A stretch of 64,000 bases of DNA. Origin: Gibbula magus (lineage: Eukaryota; Mollusca; Gastropoda; Trochida; Trochidae). The position numbers and the translations under genes are program-made. The notes under the pieces were generated by a model. It saw only the letters and a program-made list of their open reading frames with translations. It was not told where the DNA came from and searched no databases. Location of the stretch: positions 6,144,700-6,208,699 of the forward strand of contig OW388304.1 in the NCBI GenBank assembly GCA_936450465.1. Reading direction: 5' to 3'. Below, one piece after another: positions 13,046-23,641 of the stretch. Position 1 is the first letter of the stretch. Each line of letters starts with the position of its first letter.

Positions 13046-14174
13046 GGTGGGTAAAATATTCCTTACAGAAGGGAATGGAAGTTTTGAAACTTCCAGCAAT
13101 GGAGTTATTATTGCACCAAACCACTCATTTAAAGCACACTTTCAAATAATTTTTTCTGGAGTCATGAGTGGAGGGAGTGAGTTATTGTTAAACACCGCTT
13201 GGGCAGTATCGCAGCCATTACTGGTGAAAGTCATAAGCAGCACTCATATGCATTGTCTCAATGTCAGATAGATTATCAATCATAATTTGTAGTAGTTGTA
13301 GATTCGAGCTTTGGTTCTAAAACTAGAGAAATACATGCTATTACCAAAGATATTTCCTTTAACATTCCATATCTAACGGGAAACATAAGCAGCTATGAAA
13401 TATCACAGTTTCTAAGAACGAACCATGCTTTTAGTAAATAATCTTACTTAGTATTTACACAGTTTGGTTGGTTACTTTGTTATAACAACACTGAAAACAT
13501 CGCAAAGTTCATATGAACGTGCAGTGACATATCATGCAAAAAAGATTCTGTTAAAACAAAAACAAAACTTTCGAAACTATAAAAACAAAATTTTGCTTGC
13601 AAACAGAACTCAAACGTAAACAATAAATAAAGATTTGAAATGGGCAGTCTAATACATCAAAAGCTGGACAATCAATCTTAATTTGGACAAACCTGAAGTT
13701 TTCGCCGTAGCCTTTGCTGGTAAAAAGAATTAAAGTTTTACAAATTTGTTTTCAAACTACCTGAATTACATCTCTGAAGCTAAAGGGAGATAACTTGACG
13801 TTTCGTCAGAATTATTTTGCTTTTCAACAAATGCCATATCAAAACAATATTGGACTTATGAAGAACCGTGCTTCAAAACAATGTCTATTTACATTATTTA
13901 ACATCAAATTGTTCGACTCATCTGCATATCCAACTTGGCTCCGATACAAGAATCTCAGTCTAAACATTGTAAAAACCTGTTCCTAATCATTTCTCTATGA
14001 AAAACTATGTTTAAAGCAGGAATAGAAATAGACTATTCCTATTAGTCCTCATCTCAATCAATAAACTAACAAGATTGTAAACTTACTTCAAAAAGTTTGC
14101 GACTTTGATTCTAGTTTGTCCGAGATGTACGAGTGCTACAAGTCAATGTCTTGATATATCCACCGACTACCTAC

Positions 14175-14246
14175 CTTCAGTTTAGAGATCCCCTCTTGTG
14201 TAGATTCGGGACCATTCAGCTCCTTCACAAGTGTGGACCCCAAATA
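14175..14246 (-). CDS. ANKS1: ANKS1 exon: PTB strand 1 end and first helix
   Basis: Acceptor CCGTGTGTTTCAG and donor GTAGGTAG bound 72 nt (24 codons, phase 0) reading YLGSTLVKELNGPESTQE and GISKLK. YLGS-x-LVKEL-x-G-x-ESTQ is the hallmark of the ANKS1-type PTB, where the helix after YLGS packs against the peptide-binding groove. The next certain exon, 5470-5556, is 8.6 kb away and starts KSTE, which directly continues the family pattern. Confidence 0.93.
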
Positions 14247-14428
14247 CTGAAACACACGGGGTAAATATCTGATTGTTTGAAAATACAAGTACATTGGGTT
14301 TAATAAAAAGATGAGTGCAGTGCCAGTTAAGGTGTTATCCTTATATTAGAAGGAAGCAAGACATATACCACATTTTAACGTTTTGTTTTAATAACAATTG
14401 AAACCTTGAGCGTCCATGGTTCAAAATA

Positions 14429-14793
14429 GACTATTTACCTGAGCAGTACAGACTTTATTTCCTGAGCAGTATAGACTATTTACCTGAGCAGTATAGACTA
14501 TTTACCTGAGCAGTACAGACTATTTACCTGAGAAGTATAGACTATTTACCTAAGAAGTATAGACTATTTACCTGAGCAGTACAGACTATTTACCTGAGCA
14601 GTATAGAATATTTACCTGAGCAGTATATAGACTATTTACCTGAGCAATACAGACTATTTACCTGAGCAGTGTAGACTATTTACCTGAACAGTATAGACTA
14701 TTTACCTGAGCAGTATAGACTATTTACCTGAGAAGTATAGATTATTTACCTGAGCAGTACAGACTATTTACCTGAGCAGTATAGACTATTTAC
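14429..14793 (-). repeat. ANKS1: Tandem array of 22-bp exon-end/5' splice site units
   Basis: About 17 intronic copies of the unit TATACTGCTCAGGTAAATAG (22-bp period, read on the minus strand; two more bases TC complete it) directly follow the genuine donor at 14793/14794. The first half of each unit equals the last 12 nt of the exon and the second half equals the first 10 nt of the intron, so the array is made of repeated exon-intron junctions. Most copies keep CTCAG/GTAAAT; variants include TTCTCAGG, TTCTTAGG and GTTCAGG. Lengths deviate from 22 in one or two units. Confidence 0.93.
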
Positions 14794-14922
14794 CTGAGCA
14801 GTATAGTTACAGCAGCCCTTGATGAGGATCTCTGGTCGATGGCGCCACTGTCGGACTGACCCTGTAGTATGAGCCAGGTGTGGGGGGCGGATATGTATTG
14901 TGCTGTCTCGGATATTCTGGCC
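14794..14922 (-). CDS. ANKS1: ANKS1 exon: pre-PTB linker and first PTB strand
   Basis: Acceptor TGGATCCACAG and donor GTAAATAG bound 129 nt (43 codons, phase 0). It reads GQNIRDSTIHIRPPHLAH, TTGSVRQWRHRPEILIKG and CCNYTAQ. IRPPHLA and QWRHRPE-x-LI-x-x-x-C-x-Y match the region before and in the first strand of the ANKS1 PTB domain. Its last 12-15 nt together with the first 10 intronic nt are the founding unit of a tandem array (14429-14793): about 17 more copies of CTGCTCAG/GTAAAT follow in the intron. The donor nearest the exon is taken as real because only it keeps the PTB frame. Confidence 0.92.
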
Positions 14923-15916
14923 CTGTGGATCCAACAAAATGATTTAGGAAATAAGATTGCAATGTCAAAAATCTAAATGTTTGGAGTACTTAAGAACTTA
15001 TCTTGTCAAATTAAACCAAATGTAAAAAGTAAGGTGAAAAGTGCCTTTCAAAAGAATTTCAGCTTTGAGATGCAACGGTACTGGAGAAGAAGTCGAAAAT
15101 ATCAAAAGTGAATAGATGCCAGATAATAATAATAGTTTATTAACTTTTCAAATCTATATTCATTGAGGCATCTCAATTGAAGTGTTCATGTCACATAAAA
15201 TCCCTGATTATCTTTCCTTAGCAGACCTACCTGGCCACTAGCATAATGACTCTTACTGAACATGCAACAGTAATTCCTGTATGTTAATTTATAGAATAAC
15301 TTTGTTGCCTGATCTGAACAGTAGCAAGAAATTCTGGGAAGTATTTCAATCAAACGAAGTGTTGTTAGATATAAAATCCCTTTCCAAACTGAGTAATTGA
15401 CTTTCCACTGACTGTCCCAAAACAATAGCAAGGAATTCAAGGAAATATCTCTCAAACAAATTACCCAAACCGTTATGTTATCTCCTGTAAACTGAACACT
15501 ACGATTAAGGTAAGTTTCCCTCACCAGGTGGATCATGCCTGAAGATCAAAAAATGAAAATGTCAGTGGCTCGGATCTTGGGATTGACAGCCTTTTAGATA
15601 AACTGTTATCTCTTCAAAACTTCTCAAAGTCAGCTTGACATTATTCAACTTCCCCCTCAAGACGTACACAACTCACACCCATCTCCATCCCTGCCTAATT
15701 TGAGTCTTGAGCCACATTTCCTTAACTTTTCTAAACTAGTGGTGCTTCGCACTACTTAAACTTTAAAGAGTGCTCTACTATGCTAGCATAGAAAGTTACA
15801 GAAATGCAGCAAGGCTTAAATTAGCCAATGATGGAGACTGGAGCATGTTATGGCTTTCTAGGGAAAGTTGGGCATTATCTTGATGGCAATAGTCCTAGTT
15901 CTGTTCTCAGACTTAC
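14923..15916 (-). other. ANKS1: ANKS1 intron with a diverged foldback-element arm
   Basis: Contains at about 15795-15885 a sequence (TTAGCCAATGATGGAGACTGG, then GTTATGGCTT) resembling one arm of the foldback element at 16762-16961. A 116-codon minus-strand open frame at 15186-15536 has no family similarity and would break the ANKS1 frame. An acceptor/donor pair around 15526-15539 bounds only 14 nt and leads to a stop. Confidence 0.6.
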
Positions 15917-16090
15917 CTGACTGAGACCATCGTTGCCTGTCCCGAACATGAGCAATGGGTTCTGGGAAGGCTCAGAGAGAGGATCATCGACGGCTGTGGA
16001 TCGGACCCCCGTGTAATCCTTGTAGAGATCGATGTGGTCAAATGGAGAGATCACCTCCACACCCTGGCTGATAGGCTTCTTGAGAATATT
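15917..16090 (-). CDS. ANKS1: ANKS1 exon: inter-domain linker
   Basis: Acceptor CTGTGTTCCAG and donor GTAAGTCT bound 174 nt (58 codons, phase 0 both ends). It reads NILKKPISQGVEVISPFD, then HIDLYKDYTGVRSTAVDD, and ends GTGNDGLSQ. This segment lies between SAM2 and the PTB domain, is poorly conserved in the family and rich in Ser, Asp and Pro. The tyrosines in DLYKDY could be phosphorylation sites, but no specific motif is recognised. Being a multiple of three it could be skipped without frame loss. Confidence 0.88.
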
Positions 16091-16564
16091 CTGGAACACA
16101 GAACAGGTAACAGAAATTAACTTGTTGATAAAGACAGTCACATGATTAACACAGTTTTTAAAAATATTTGAAACAAGAATATATATTAACTAATCTGAGA
16201 AGAAACTGGTTAAATTTGTTACCAGATAAACTTTTGAAGTTGAAAAACATCATTAAACACTGTTACTTCAGGGTATCTGATCCCCTAAGCAGTTTTCACC
16301 TCGTATTTCTGCTGAAGGTTAGTTTCTCATCACTATTAATAGCATGTATGTTGTCAGCCAATGAAATGTCATGATTAGAAATGTGATCATTGGTTTTCTC
16401 ATCCAGACACTGCCGATATTGCTCAATCAAAAGTCATTATTTTCTATGGCTTGTTATTCATAGAAATATAAGATGCAAAAGCAATAGAATAGCCAGGGGA
16501 TTGAAGTAGCCTTACAAATACACTGATAAAGCAAGATGCAGCGACCAAGAAGATAGATACTCAC

Positions 16565-16660
16565 GGGACTATTAGAGTTGCCAATGCGTTCCGGCGCCGG
16601 TCTGTCTCCTAATGACGCTAGTATACGTTTCCTATGTCCTATTGACGTTATATCTAATAC
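16565..16660 (-). CDS. ANKS1: ANKS1 exon: end of SAM2 with conserved HRKR
   Basis: Acceptor CATGTTTCAG and donor GTGAGTAT bound 96 nt (32 codons) reading VLDITSIGHRKRILASLG and then DRPAPERIGNSNSP. GHRKRILASL-x-DRP is the closing helix of family SAM2. In AIDA-1 the HRKR of this helix has been described as part of a nuclear localisation signal masked by SAM-SAM packing; the same residues are present here. The remainder is a Pro-rich linker. Phase is 0 at both ends. Confidence 0.93.
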
Positions 16661-16761
16661 CTGAAACATGAATCAAATAAATGTAAATCTTCAGATGTTT
16701 GAAATGAAAATATCATGCTAAAATGTTAACGTTTAAAACACAAAAAGATGTTGGGAATACT

Positions 16762-16961
16762 CTAGACCAAATTCCCAATGCAAGGCATAACTCTTGCCAG
16801 TCTCCATTACTGGCTGATTTAGGCCTTGCAGTATTTCCTTAAAAAATCTGTGTTTAGAAATCCAGGTCCACAACAAAGCGAGGGAAATACCACAAGAGTT
16901 AAATCAGCCAGTAATGCAGACTGGCAAGAGTTATGCCTTGCGTTTGGAAGTTGACTCTAGA
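16762..16961. mobile_element. Foldback MITE, 41-bp near-perfect arms
   Basis: The arm 16781-16821 (starts CAAGGCATAACTCTTGCCAG) and the arm 16900-16940 are reverse complements over 41 nt with one mismatch. Outside them CTAGACCAAATTCCCAATG and CGTTTGGAAGTTG...CTAG also pair imperfectly, and inside them GCAGTATTTCCTT pairs with AGGGAAATACC, so most of the roughly 200 bp can form one hairpin. It lies in the intron inside the SAM2 coding region. No coding capacity. Superfamily not identified. Confidence 0.8.
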
Positions 16962-17353
16962 CTCTAGATAATATAATCTGCGATTAGATGAACTTTAATC
17001 ATTTAATATATATCATTTCATTACTATACTATTAAAATAAAAATAATTATTTTATTCTAACAACTCTCAAGGCATTTTTAAATAATCTTGAATAAAACTA
17101 ATTATATTCAACAAAAAAAGAGCTGTTGGTTCTGTAGCTCATTAGTTTTTCAGGATATATATTACGAGGTAATTATTATCTAAACCCAAAACACCAAAAC
17201 TGACCACTGTTAGTGAGACAAGAAGACCTTGACAAACTAGACATCGTCCTATTCCATAAGCCCTTCCATGATAAGCTTAAAATGATTTTCACAACTTGTG
17301 TTTCACGGGATTATACAGTTTTCAATAATAATAGAAATAACCTTTCTACTTAC

Positions 17354-17490
17354 ATTAGTTAATTCTAACTCCCAGACTTTGACGACACGTTCCATGGTGT
17401 CGTATTTATGCGTCGTGAAAGTATCGAGGTATTGTTCCAATCGGAGGGACTTCAACCATTGTTCTACTGATGGGGGCAGTTTCTGTTGGT
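17354..17490 (-). CDS. ANKS1: ANKS1 exon: first part of SAM2
   Basis: Acceptor TTTCTCATCAG and donor GTAAGTAG bound 137 nt. After the split Asp codon it reads QQKLPPSVEQWLKSLRLE, QYLDTFTTHKYDTMERVV and KVWELELTN. P-SVEQWL-x-SL-x-LEQY and KVWELELTN are the conserved core of ANKS1 SAM2. It ends at phase 0. In AIDA-1 the two SAM domains pack against each other, which regulates nuclear entry; whether that holds here is inferred from conservation only. Confidence 0.93.
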
Positions 17491-18170
17491 CTGATGAGAA
17501 AAAGATAGTCATTTCATGATAAATACCTTCAACAGAGTTAAAAGTAGTAATTGAGGCGATGGATTTCAAAATGTTAATGAGTAGAAGATTTTAACAGGAT
17601 CTTAAACCTGAATCTCACAAAACATCCGTGATGATGACTAGCTGGGCTGAACAGAAATATGTTCTAAAGAGACAGAATGAGTTGACTAGGTGGAGAAGAA
17701 ATTCAAACTCTGGCACATACATTTAATTTTTTAATATTTATACTTTAGATTACTGCCATGTAATTATGTACAAATATATTTTAACCATGTTTAACCACTT
17801 TGACTTCTGCAAAGTGATTGCTACCAAGAAACCAGCTAGGTAAACAAGAGTTACCTCCCTTATGTAACAACATAGTTTTGAATAAGAATTAAAAGGGTCG
17901 AAGTTTTCTTTCTTGAACGTGGACTGAGTTGTGTTTTGTCAAATCAATTTTTTAAAATAGAATAAAACACCATCCTGTACATCTGGTTCTAAGAAGAAAG
18001 TTAGTCCAACCACAACTCCAACTCTCCAATGGCAATGTTTTACTCACATGCACTGGTTTGCTAATTATGTTGTGCCACACAACATTCATAATCTGAGTTG
18101 AGGAACAGCTGTAGCTATTCAAATGAACCCTCGCAGGTGAACTTAGGTAGGAAATCTCAGTCAGTCTCAC

Positions 18171-18282
18171 CTATAGGTTGTAGTTTGGGCAGTGACGCTG
18201 CAGCCACTAGAAGCTTTTTCCGATGTTCCTTCTCTGTGATTCCGATCGTCTCCAGGTCCTGCTCCTCCATGACTTTACCTCC
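18171..18282 (-). CDS. ANKS1: ANKS1 exon: second half of SAM1
   Basis: Acceptor TGTTTCCACAG and donor GTGAGACT bound 112 nt reading GGKVMEEQDLETIGITEK and then EHRKKLLVAAASLPKLQPI. VMEEQDL, IGI and HRKKLL-x-AA-x-SLPK are diagnostic for SAM1 of ANKS1. The final base G joins AC of the next exon to make Asp. The intron upstream of its acceptor is almost wholly a GAT-type trinucleotide array that comes to within about 11 nt of the exon, so the usual pyrimidine tract is short (GTGTTTCCACAG). Confidence 0.93.
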
Positions 18283-18292
18283 CTGTGGAAAC

Positions 18293-18630
18293 ACATCATC
18301 AACATCATCATCATTATCATCATCACCATCTTTATCATAATCATTGTCATCACCATCATCATCATCAACATCATCGTCATCACCATCAACATCATCATCA
18401 GCATTACCATCATTGTCATAATCACCATCATCATCATCATCATCATTATCATCAATATCATCATCATTGTCATCACCATCTTCATTATTATCATCAGTCA
18501 CCGTCATTATCAACATTATCAACATCATCATCACAAACATCATCAACATCATCATCGTCATCATCACAAACATCGACAACATCATCATCGTCATCACCAC
18601 CACCACCACCACCATCATCAGCATCATAAT
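18293..18630 (+). repeat. (ATC)n trinucleotide array next to the SAM1 exon acceptor
   Basis: About 340 nt of ATC, ACC and GTC variants, read as GAT repeats on the ANKS1 coding strand. It ends about 11 nt before the exon 18171-18282. The long open frames across it in several frames (His-, Ile-, Asp- or Met-rich) are low-complexity artefacts. Confidence 0.95.
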
Positions 18631-18800
18631 CCTAACCTCAGTTTCAGAATTCACAAATTCAGTTCAAATGGGTTTTTTTATGATGAAGAGAATGATTCAG
18701 GATATTTATTGAACATCCCGATCTGCATCAAGGGTAGGTTCTTGTTGCGACCACTATATCCCCCCGAGTGTGGCTCCTCCATTCCTTCACTCTCAGCCCA

Positions 18801-18918
18801 GGGCCCCCTTCCACGAAGCTCTAAGATGATCGTGAGTCACTAAGGTAACCTTAGTGCAATGTTAAAGGATGGGAGTTAAGGTTAACCTTAGTAAAGGTTG
18901 CTTTGTGAAATCAGGCCC
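18801..18918. mobile_element. Short TIR element, GGGCC...CACRAAGC ends
   Basis: Left end GGGCCCCCTTCCACGAAGC and the reverse complement of the right end GGGCCTGATTTCACAAAGC are matching inverted ends of a 118-bp element; inside, CTAAGGTAACCTTAG and AAGGTTAACCTTAG are palindromic. Similar GTTCATTTCACATAACAACC sequence occurs near 40470-40500. No coding capacity. Confidence 0.6.
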
Positions 18919-19149
18919 AGGTCTTTAGTGCTAACATTGGATAGGAAAATTGGACCAAGGGTGCCATCCACAGTTACAATCGATTGTAGAGCTACGAATA
19001 TGTGTGAAACAAATCACAATTCCATCGAACCATGGAATTTTGTTTTCAGTTCAGTACTCTGTATTCAAAGAGCATTTTCGGTTCATACCTCACAAAAATA
19101 TTTTTTGGTATATTTTGCCTTTTAATAATAACAAGAAGACATAGTCATC

Positions 19150-19912
19150 AACATCCCCCGCCAGACACAAGAAATGAGAACAAGGGCAATAATTCAAGAA
19201 GAAATAATTGTGCGCTGCTCATTTTCTTTCCATTAAGGTAACAATATCCTCAAGCCACACAACTGATTTGATGTTAAACAATGTCTGAGAAAAGCTATAT
19301 CCTTGGATACTTGAAACAGAGTCGAAAAAGCGGAACAAGGGGAATAACTCCGGAAAAAATAATCACATGCTTCTTTTTTTCAAATTCAGTCAAGGTATCG
19401 ATGGCCTTAAAGTACACACCAAATTGGGTAATCCTATCTTAAATAGTCTCTGAGAAAAGCTGTCCCCTTTAGAGATAGCATGAACCGAGTCAAAACATAC
19501 GGAACAAGGGCAATAACTCCGGAAAAAATAATCACACAGTTCTTATTTTCGAACTCCATCAAGGTATTTATGTCCACAAGCCACACACCAAATTTGGAAA
19601 CTCTATCTTAAACAGTTTCTGAGAAAACTGTCCCCTTTGGAGATACCATGAACAGAGTCCAAAAATACGGAACAAGGGTAATAACTCCGGAAAAAATAAT
19701 CACACGGTTCTTATTTTCGAACTCCATCGAGGTATTTATGTCCACAAGCCACACACCAAATTTGGTTGTCCTATCTTAAATAGTTTCTGAGAAAAAGTGT
19801 CCCCATTATAGCGGACGGACGGACGGACGCACGGACGGACGGACGGACGCACGGACGGACGGACGGATGGAGCCCAAACCTATATCCCCCTTCCACTTCG
19901 TGGCGGGGGATA
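19150..19912 (+). repeat. Dispersed molluscan-type repeat with ~170-bp subunits and (GGAC)n
   Basis: Four diverged units contain GGAACAAGGGYAATAACTCC followed by GGAAAAAATAATCACAC, at about 19177, 19331, 19500 and 19668. They are followed by a (GGAC)n tract at 19812-19868 and a terminus CCACTTCGTGGCGGGGGA. Repeats of this build, with 'caagggcaataactcc' and a (GGAC)n tract, are common in mollusc genomes. Noncoding. Confidence 0.75.
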
Positions 19913-20401
19913 ATAATAAAATCATCATAATTCATTTATAGAGCGCCTAATATCTACCATCAAGATGCTCAGTGGTGCTATAAATTCACATTATTACCCT
20001 GGTATAAGGACCAACATCGTTCCTTTTTCATTCTCAACTCCCCTTGGAGAATGCAACCTGAGCTACCAACCAAGGCGCTCGAAGGTTATCTGTCACATTG
20101 CCTTCACTTCCAAACCAGATACTCAATTGTACTGCTGATCATGAGTGAACAGAGGTACATTTCGAATAAAGTCTCTTGCCCAAGATGACACCAGGAGCCT
20201 CTCAACTCATGTCTCAGTGTGGGCCAGGGAATCACCCTTCAAACTCTCAGAACCGAAACTTAAGTGTACAGTTTCACCCCAATCTACAATCTATTGCAGC
20301 CAATGATTAATGAAAGGGCTACAACAGATGGACATTCCCTATGGACCTATACCCCCTTCTGGTTCTGCCATTGATATATTTGATTCTTTACAAATACTCA
20401 C

Positions 20402-20505
20402 CAGGAAGTCGGTATCGTCGAATCCGTTAGCTACGAGAGTGTTCTCATACTGCCCGAGTCCCATACACTCCAGCCACTCCCCGACACTCTGGATCTTGTT
20501 GCTGG
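20402..20505 (-). CDS. ANKS1: ANKS1 exon: first half of SAM1
   Basis: Acceptor TACCTACCAG and donor GTGAGTAT bound 104 nt. After the split Ala codon it reads SNKIQSVGEWLECMGL, then GQYENTLVANGFDDTDFL. The pattern VGEWLE-x-x-GL-x-QYE-x-x-L-x-x-NGFDD-x-x-FL is the helix 1 to helix 3 part of an ANKS1 SAM1 domain. In the family SAM1 mediates protein-protein contacts, including heterotypic SAM-SAM binding to Eph receptors by ANKS1A. The exon ends in phase 0 after a Leu codon and joins directly to the 18171-18282 exon. Confidence 0.93.
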
Positions 20506-21854
20506 CTGGTAGGTAAATATGTACATGTCAAACACATCTCATAAAATGTGACAGCGAGGAGAATATAGAACTACATTAGGGAATTGTTTAATTATTCAAT
20601 TATGGAGGACAAATATAAAATAGTTGTGCAATAATTTTTACTCAATACAGGACATCTTAGAAGTGGAAAATAATATCTCAAAATCAAAAAAGATTTAATT
20701 AATATGCTTTATATATCTATGGCGAGTCAACACAGAAAATATTTTGATTCTACTTTTTGTATTAAATTTCATAAAGCATAAATACATCAACACTTTATTA
20801 TTTGTTTCAGTGCAAACAATTATTTGCATATTTTATCTTCGAAATACAAATTCTTTTTCCTAAATACAAAAGTGCCACAACTTTTCAAGAAAATACTGAT
20901 TGAAGAGACATAAAATCTCTGATATTTGCCCCACAGCTTGACAATGTTGCATCTGAAGAAAATGTCATGGGTAAACTTTCTGTCATTTTACTTCCTAAGT
21001 CAAGATTGAGATCTTTCAATGAATTTTTTCTTTGAAAAGTTGTGGCCTACAAATGTTTTGACAGCACAACATGAAATGGTAAATGTACAAAACATACGTT
21101 CATCTTCAAAATCCGATACTATTCCAGGAGAGGTGGGAGGGGAAAGAATATTAGTACAAATTAGTGGCCACGATAATAGTCCTTCGCGTAGTTAATGTAA
21201 TAAAATTTTAATAAAAACATTCTAAATATTTATAAATATAAATATGATATTAAAAAAATAAAAATAAAAATACCAAAATTCTCCAAAATCAATTGCAAAA
21301 TAACTTTTAACATTTGGTTCATATTTAATTGTTTTCAGTGAAAAAACACATTTTTATTTATTTTTTATAAGTCCAAAGAATAAAAGTGCATTTACTTATA
21401 TGGTGACTTAATTCATCCAGTGACAAAAAAGAAAAAGAAACATTTAACAGATACAAACAAAATGAATGTTCCAATTCTGAAAATACTTCAAAACTTGTTT
21501 TCCTTCATATACAGTATTTGTACTAGATGTTAGTTTTTACAATTTGAAGAATAAAACATTCACTTGTTGAATACACTGAAGGCAATCAAAAACTTAACAC
21601 CAAAATATCCGATTTTTATCATTAATACGAATTATCTATTCTACTTTGACAACATAAATTCCTAATACCAAAAAGTGTATTAATACAAGTTTCTATTCTA
21701 CTAAAAACTAAATCTCAATCCAAAAAGGTGAGAGAAAAATACTACCGAACTGGTGCAAGATGTACACCTACATGCAGAAACCGTGCAGAGTGCGGACTGT
21801 TTTAAAAGCTTAGAATGGACATACTTTTGAGAGGTTTGGGGGCAAGGTTTGTAC
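20506..21854 (-). other. ANKS1: ANKS1 intron between SAM1 exon and exon B
   Basis: About 1.35 kb of very AT-rich sequence. No repeat family, exon or RNA gene recognised. Confidence 0.7.
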
Positions 21855-21948
21855 CTGCCAGTAAGCGTGCAAAGTCTGCCTCGTACTCGCGGACAAAGAC
21901 GGATTCACGCGCCAAACCGACCCCAAACTCGGCGAATGTAGCAGCAAT
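21855..21948 (-). CDS. ANKS1: ANKS1 alternative exon B (mutually exclusive pair)
   Basis: Acceptor TATGTTTTCTAG and donor GTACAAAC bound 94 nt: 31 codons plus one base. It begins IAATFAEFGVGLARESVF and ends YEADFARLLA. Entry and exit phases equal those of exon A at 23642-23738, so either can join the linker exon to the SAM1 exon. If both are included, the frame shifts and a TGA is reached in the 15th codon of B; if both are skipped, SAM1 is read out of frame and hits TAG near its 3' end. Splicing of exactly one is therefore required for the SAM-PTB protein. Which tissues use which cannot be told from sequence. Confidence 0.85.
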
Positions 21949-22691
21949 CTAGAAAACATACACAGTGAGAAGAGAGGGGTAATTAAGAGACGAGGGTGGT
22001 TCAGAGAATTTGTCTGTTTTTTTATAGGTTCCTGGAAAGGTTTTTCTCGAGTGATAGAATAACATTAGCATGGGCTAAGTCTGGAAGGACAGCAAACAGA
22101 AGGAAGGATTTGCTGATAAATTTGTCATATATATGGTTTACTAGCCATTTGTAAATATAATATATTTAAAATTACTTGAAATTTGAAATTTTGTTCAGTG
22201 AAATTTTGAAATAACCTATCTAGAGAAATGAAGCAGATTTTTTTTATAAACCTGTCATTGAAATGATTTTAAAAATTACAAGCCAAACAGAAAATCAAAT
22301 TGTTAAAAAATATGTATTTGAAAATAAACTTTGAAGTATATTTTGATGTTTCAAAGGTACATTTCAAATTCAGTTCAAATTGGTCTTGGAGTTCATAATT
22401 TCAAATTTCAGAGAGTTATCTCCCTTTGACCACAAGAAATCAAGGCCCTGATGAGAAGGAAGAAAGGCAGAGATTTGTATCTATCTAGAGCAGCAGTCAC
22501 ATGCTAAATGTCATCCAAGATCAGTTCAATATGCACTATGATCAAGTCAGTTTCTATCTACACTCGGAGATGCAGCAGTTCATTCCGCTATAGCTTCAGG
22601 CTGAAATAAGACACGGGCTGTCTCATGAAAGTTTCTTTTGTCTAAGATCATTCCAAACTTGTCTTGTTAGTTAGTCTATTGTCCAGGGTGA

Positions 22692-22787
22692 CGTTCCACC
22701 AACCAATCTTAGTCCTAAGATCAATCGTAAGCCCATCCCATAACATTGGTAAAGATTGATCTTACGGCTAAGATCGGCTGGTGGAAT
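22692..22787. mobile_element. Foldback repeat between alternative exons A and B
   Basis: Arms 22692-22725 (starts GTTCCACCAACCAATCTTAG) and 22754-22787 are inverted copies over about 34 nt with a few mismatches (right arm read back: ATTCCACCAGCCGATCTTAG). Further CTTAGC and GGTTCATTCC motifs to about 22970 suggest a larger member of the same family. It lies in the intron separating the two mutually exclusive exons, so RNA structure there may matter for splicing. Confidence 0.65.
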
Positions 22788-23641
22788 GAATGGGCTGATG
22801 ATCAATTTCAGCGCTAAGATCGGTTCTTAGAAGTGCCGGACACTGTGTTTTCAAAGCTCTCTTAGCTCTAATATTGTTGTAAGTCAATGTATGGTACTTA
22901 CGACTATCTTAGCACTAAGAGAGGTTCATTCCTCAAACCCATCTTAGCCCTACAATCAATCTTTGGAGCTTGTAAGATTTGGAGCTTGTAAGATTACAAT
23001 ACCCTATATAAACGGTATCAGAGGTCATAAGAGATCTTAAAAACAAGAAGCTTTCATGAGAATGGCCCAAGAGTTATTGTCGGGCGGGCAGGCAGGTTGA
23101 AATCTCCGCTAGTCTGTCTTGCATGCACATGATGCTGGGGTGTCTCAAAACTGTCACTTGACCAATTTAGGAAATTAAGGAAATTTTTAGAACTAAAACT
23201 TGAAATTTAAAACTTTGGATTTTCTGTCGAGAAATAGTCATATCAACATGTGATAAGGATAAAAATATAAAAAGATTTTGGACATAGAGATGCGCTACAT
23301 TATTGAGGGTACTGAGGCAGTGAGAGACAACTGTGTATTTGATTTAACCCGTTTTGCCCATCACGGTCATGTTCAAGTATGGAAAGTGAACACAATTAAC
23401 ATTGTACTTGCTGTCTGAGTTACTGTCAAACCAGTCTCCAACCTACAGGAACCACAACTTGGTAACAAAAGGAATAATACAGGATTGAACAAAGGCTTAT
23501 TTTAGAGTGCCTAGGGGGACTTGTGGGTCTTTGACAGTTTTGAGAGCAACCCCCGGTTATTGTCAATCGTCTGCCATGCATGGGACGGACTAGAGGTCAG
23601 ATGTGTCAAGGCGAGTGCTATCGGTTGGTCAGGTCTTGTAC

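Larger units (their letters stand above)
5557..14174 (-). other. ANKS1: ANKS1 8.6-kb intron splitting the PTB domain
   Basis: AT-rich intron with few tandem repeats. It contains a GC-richer segment at about 6750-7800, a (GGGGGA)n tract, a MITE-like element around 11640-12180, a repeat-like stretch at 12640-13045 and a candidate microexon at 11225-11269. No other exon was recognised. Confidence 0.75.

Noticed and set aside
15186..15539. 116-codon minus-strand frame and a 14-nt segment between strong splice sites in the linker intron
   Set aside because: The frame is not compatible with its neighbours, and the 14-nt segment introduces a TGA directly after the preceding exon.
18157..18843. Long His/Ile-rich plus frames and Asp/Met-rich minus frames
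   Set aside because: Low-complexity (ATC)n array. Only 18171-18282 on the minus strand is coding.
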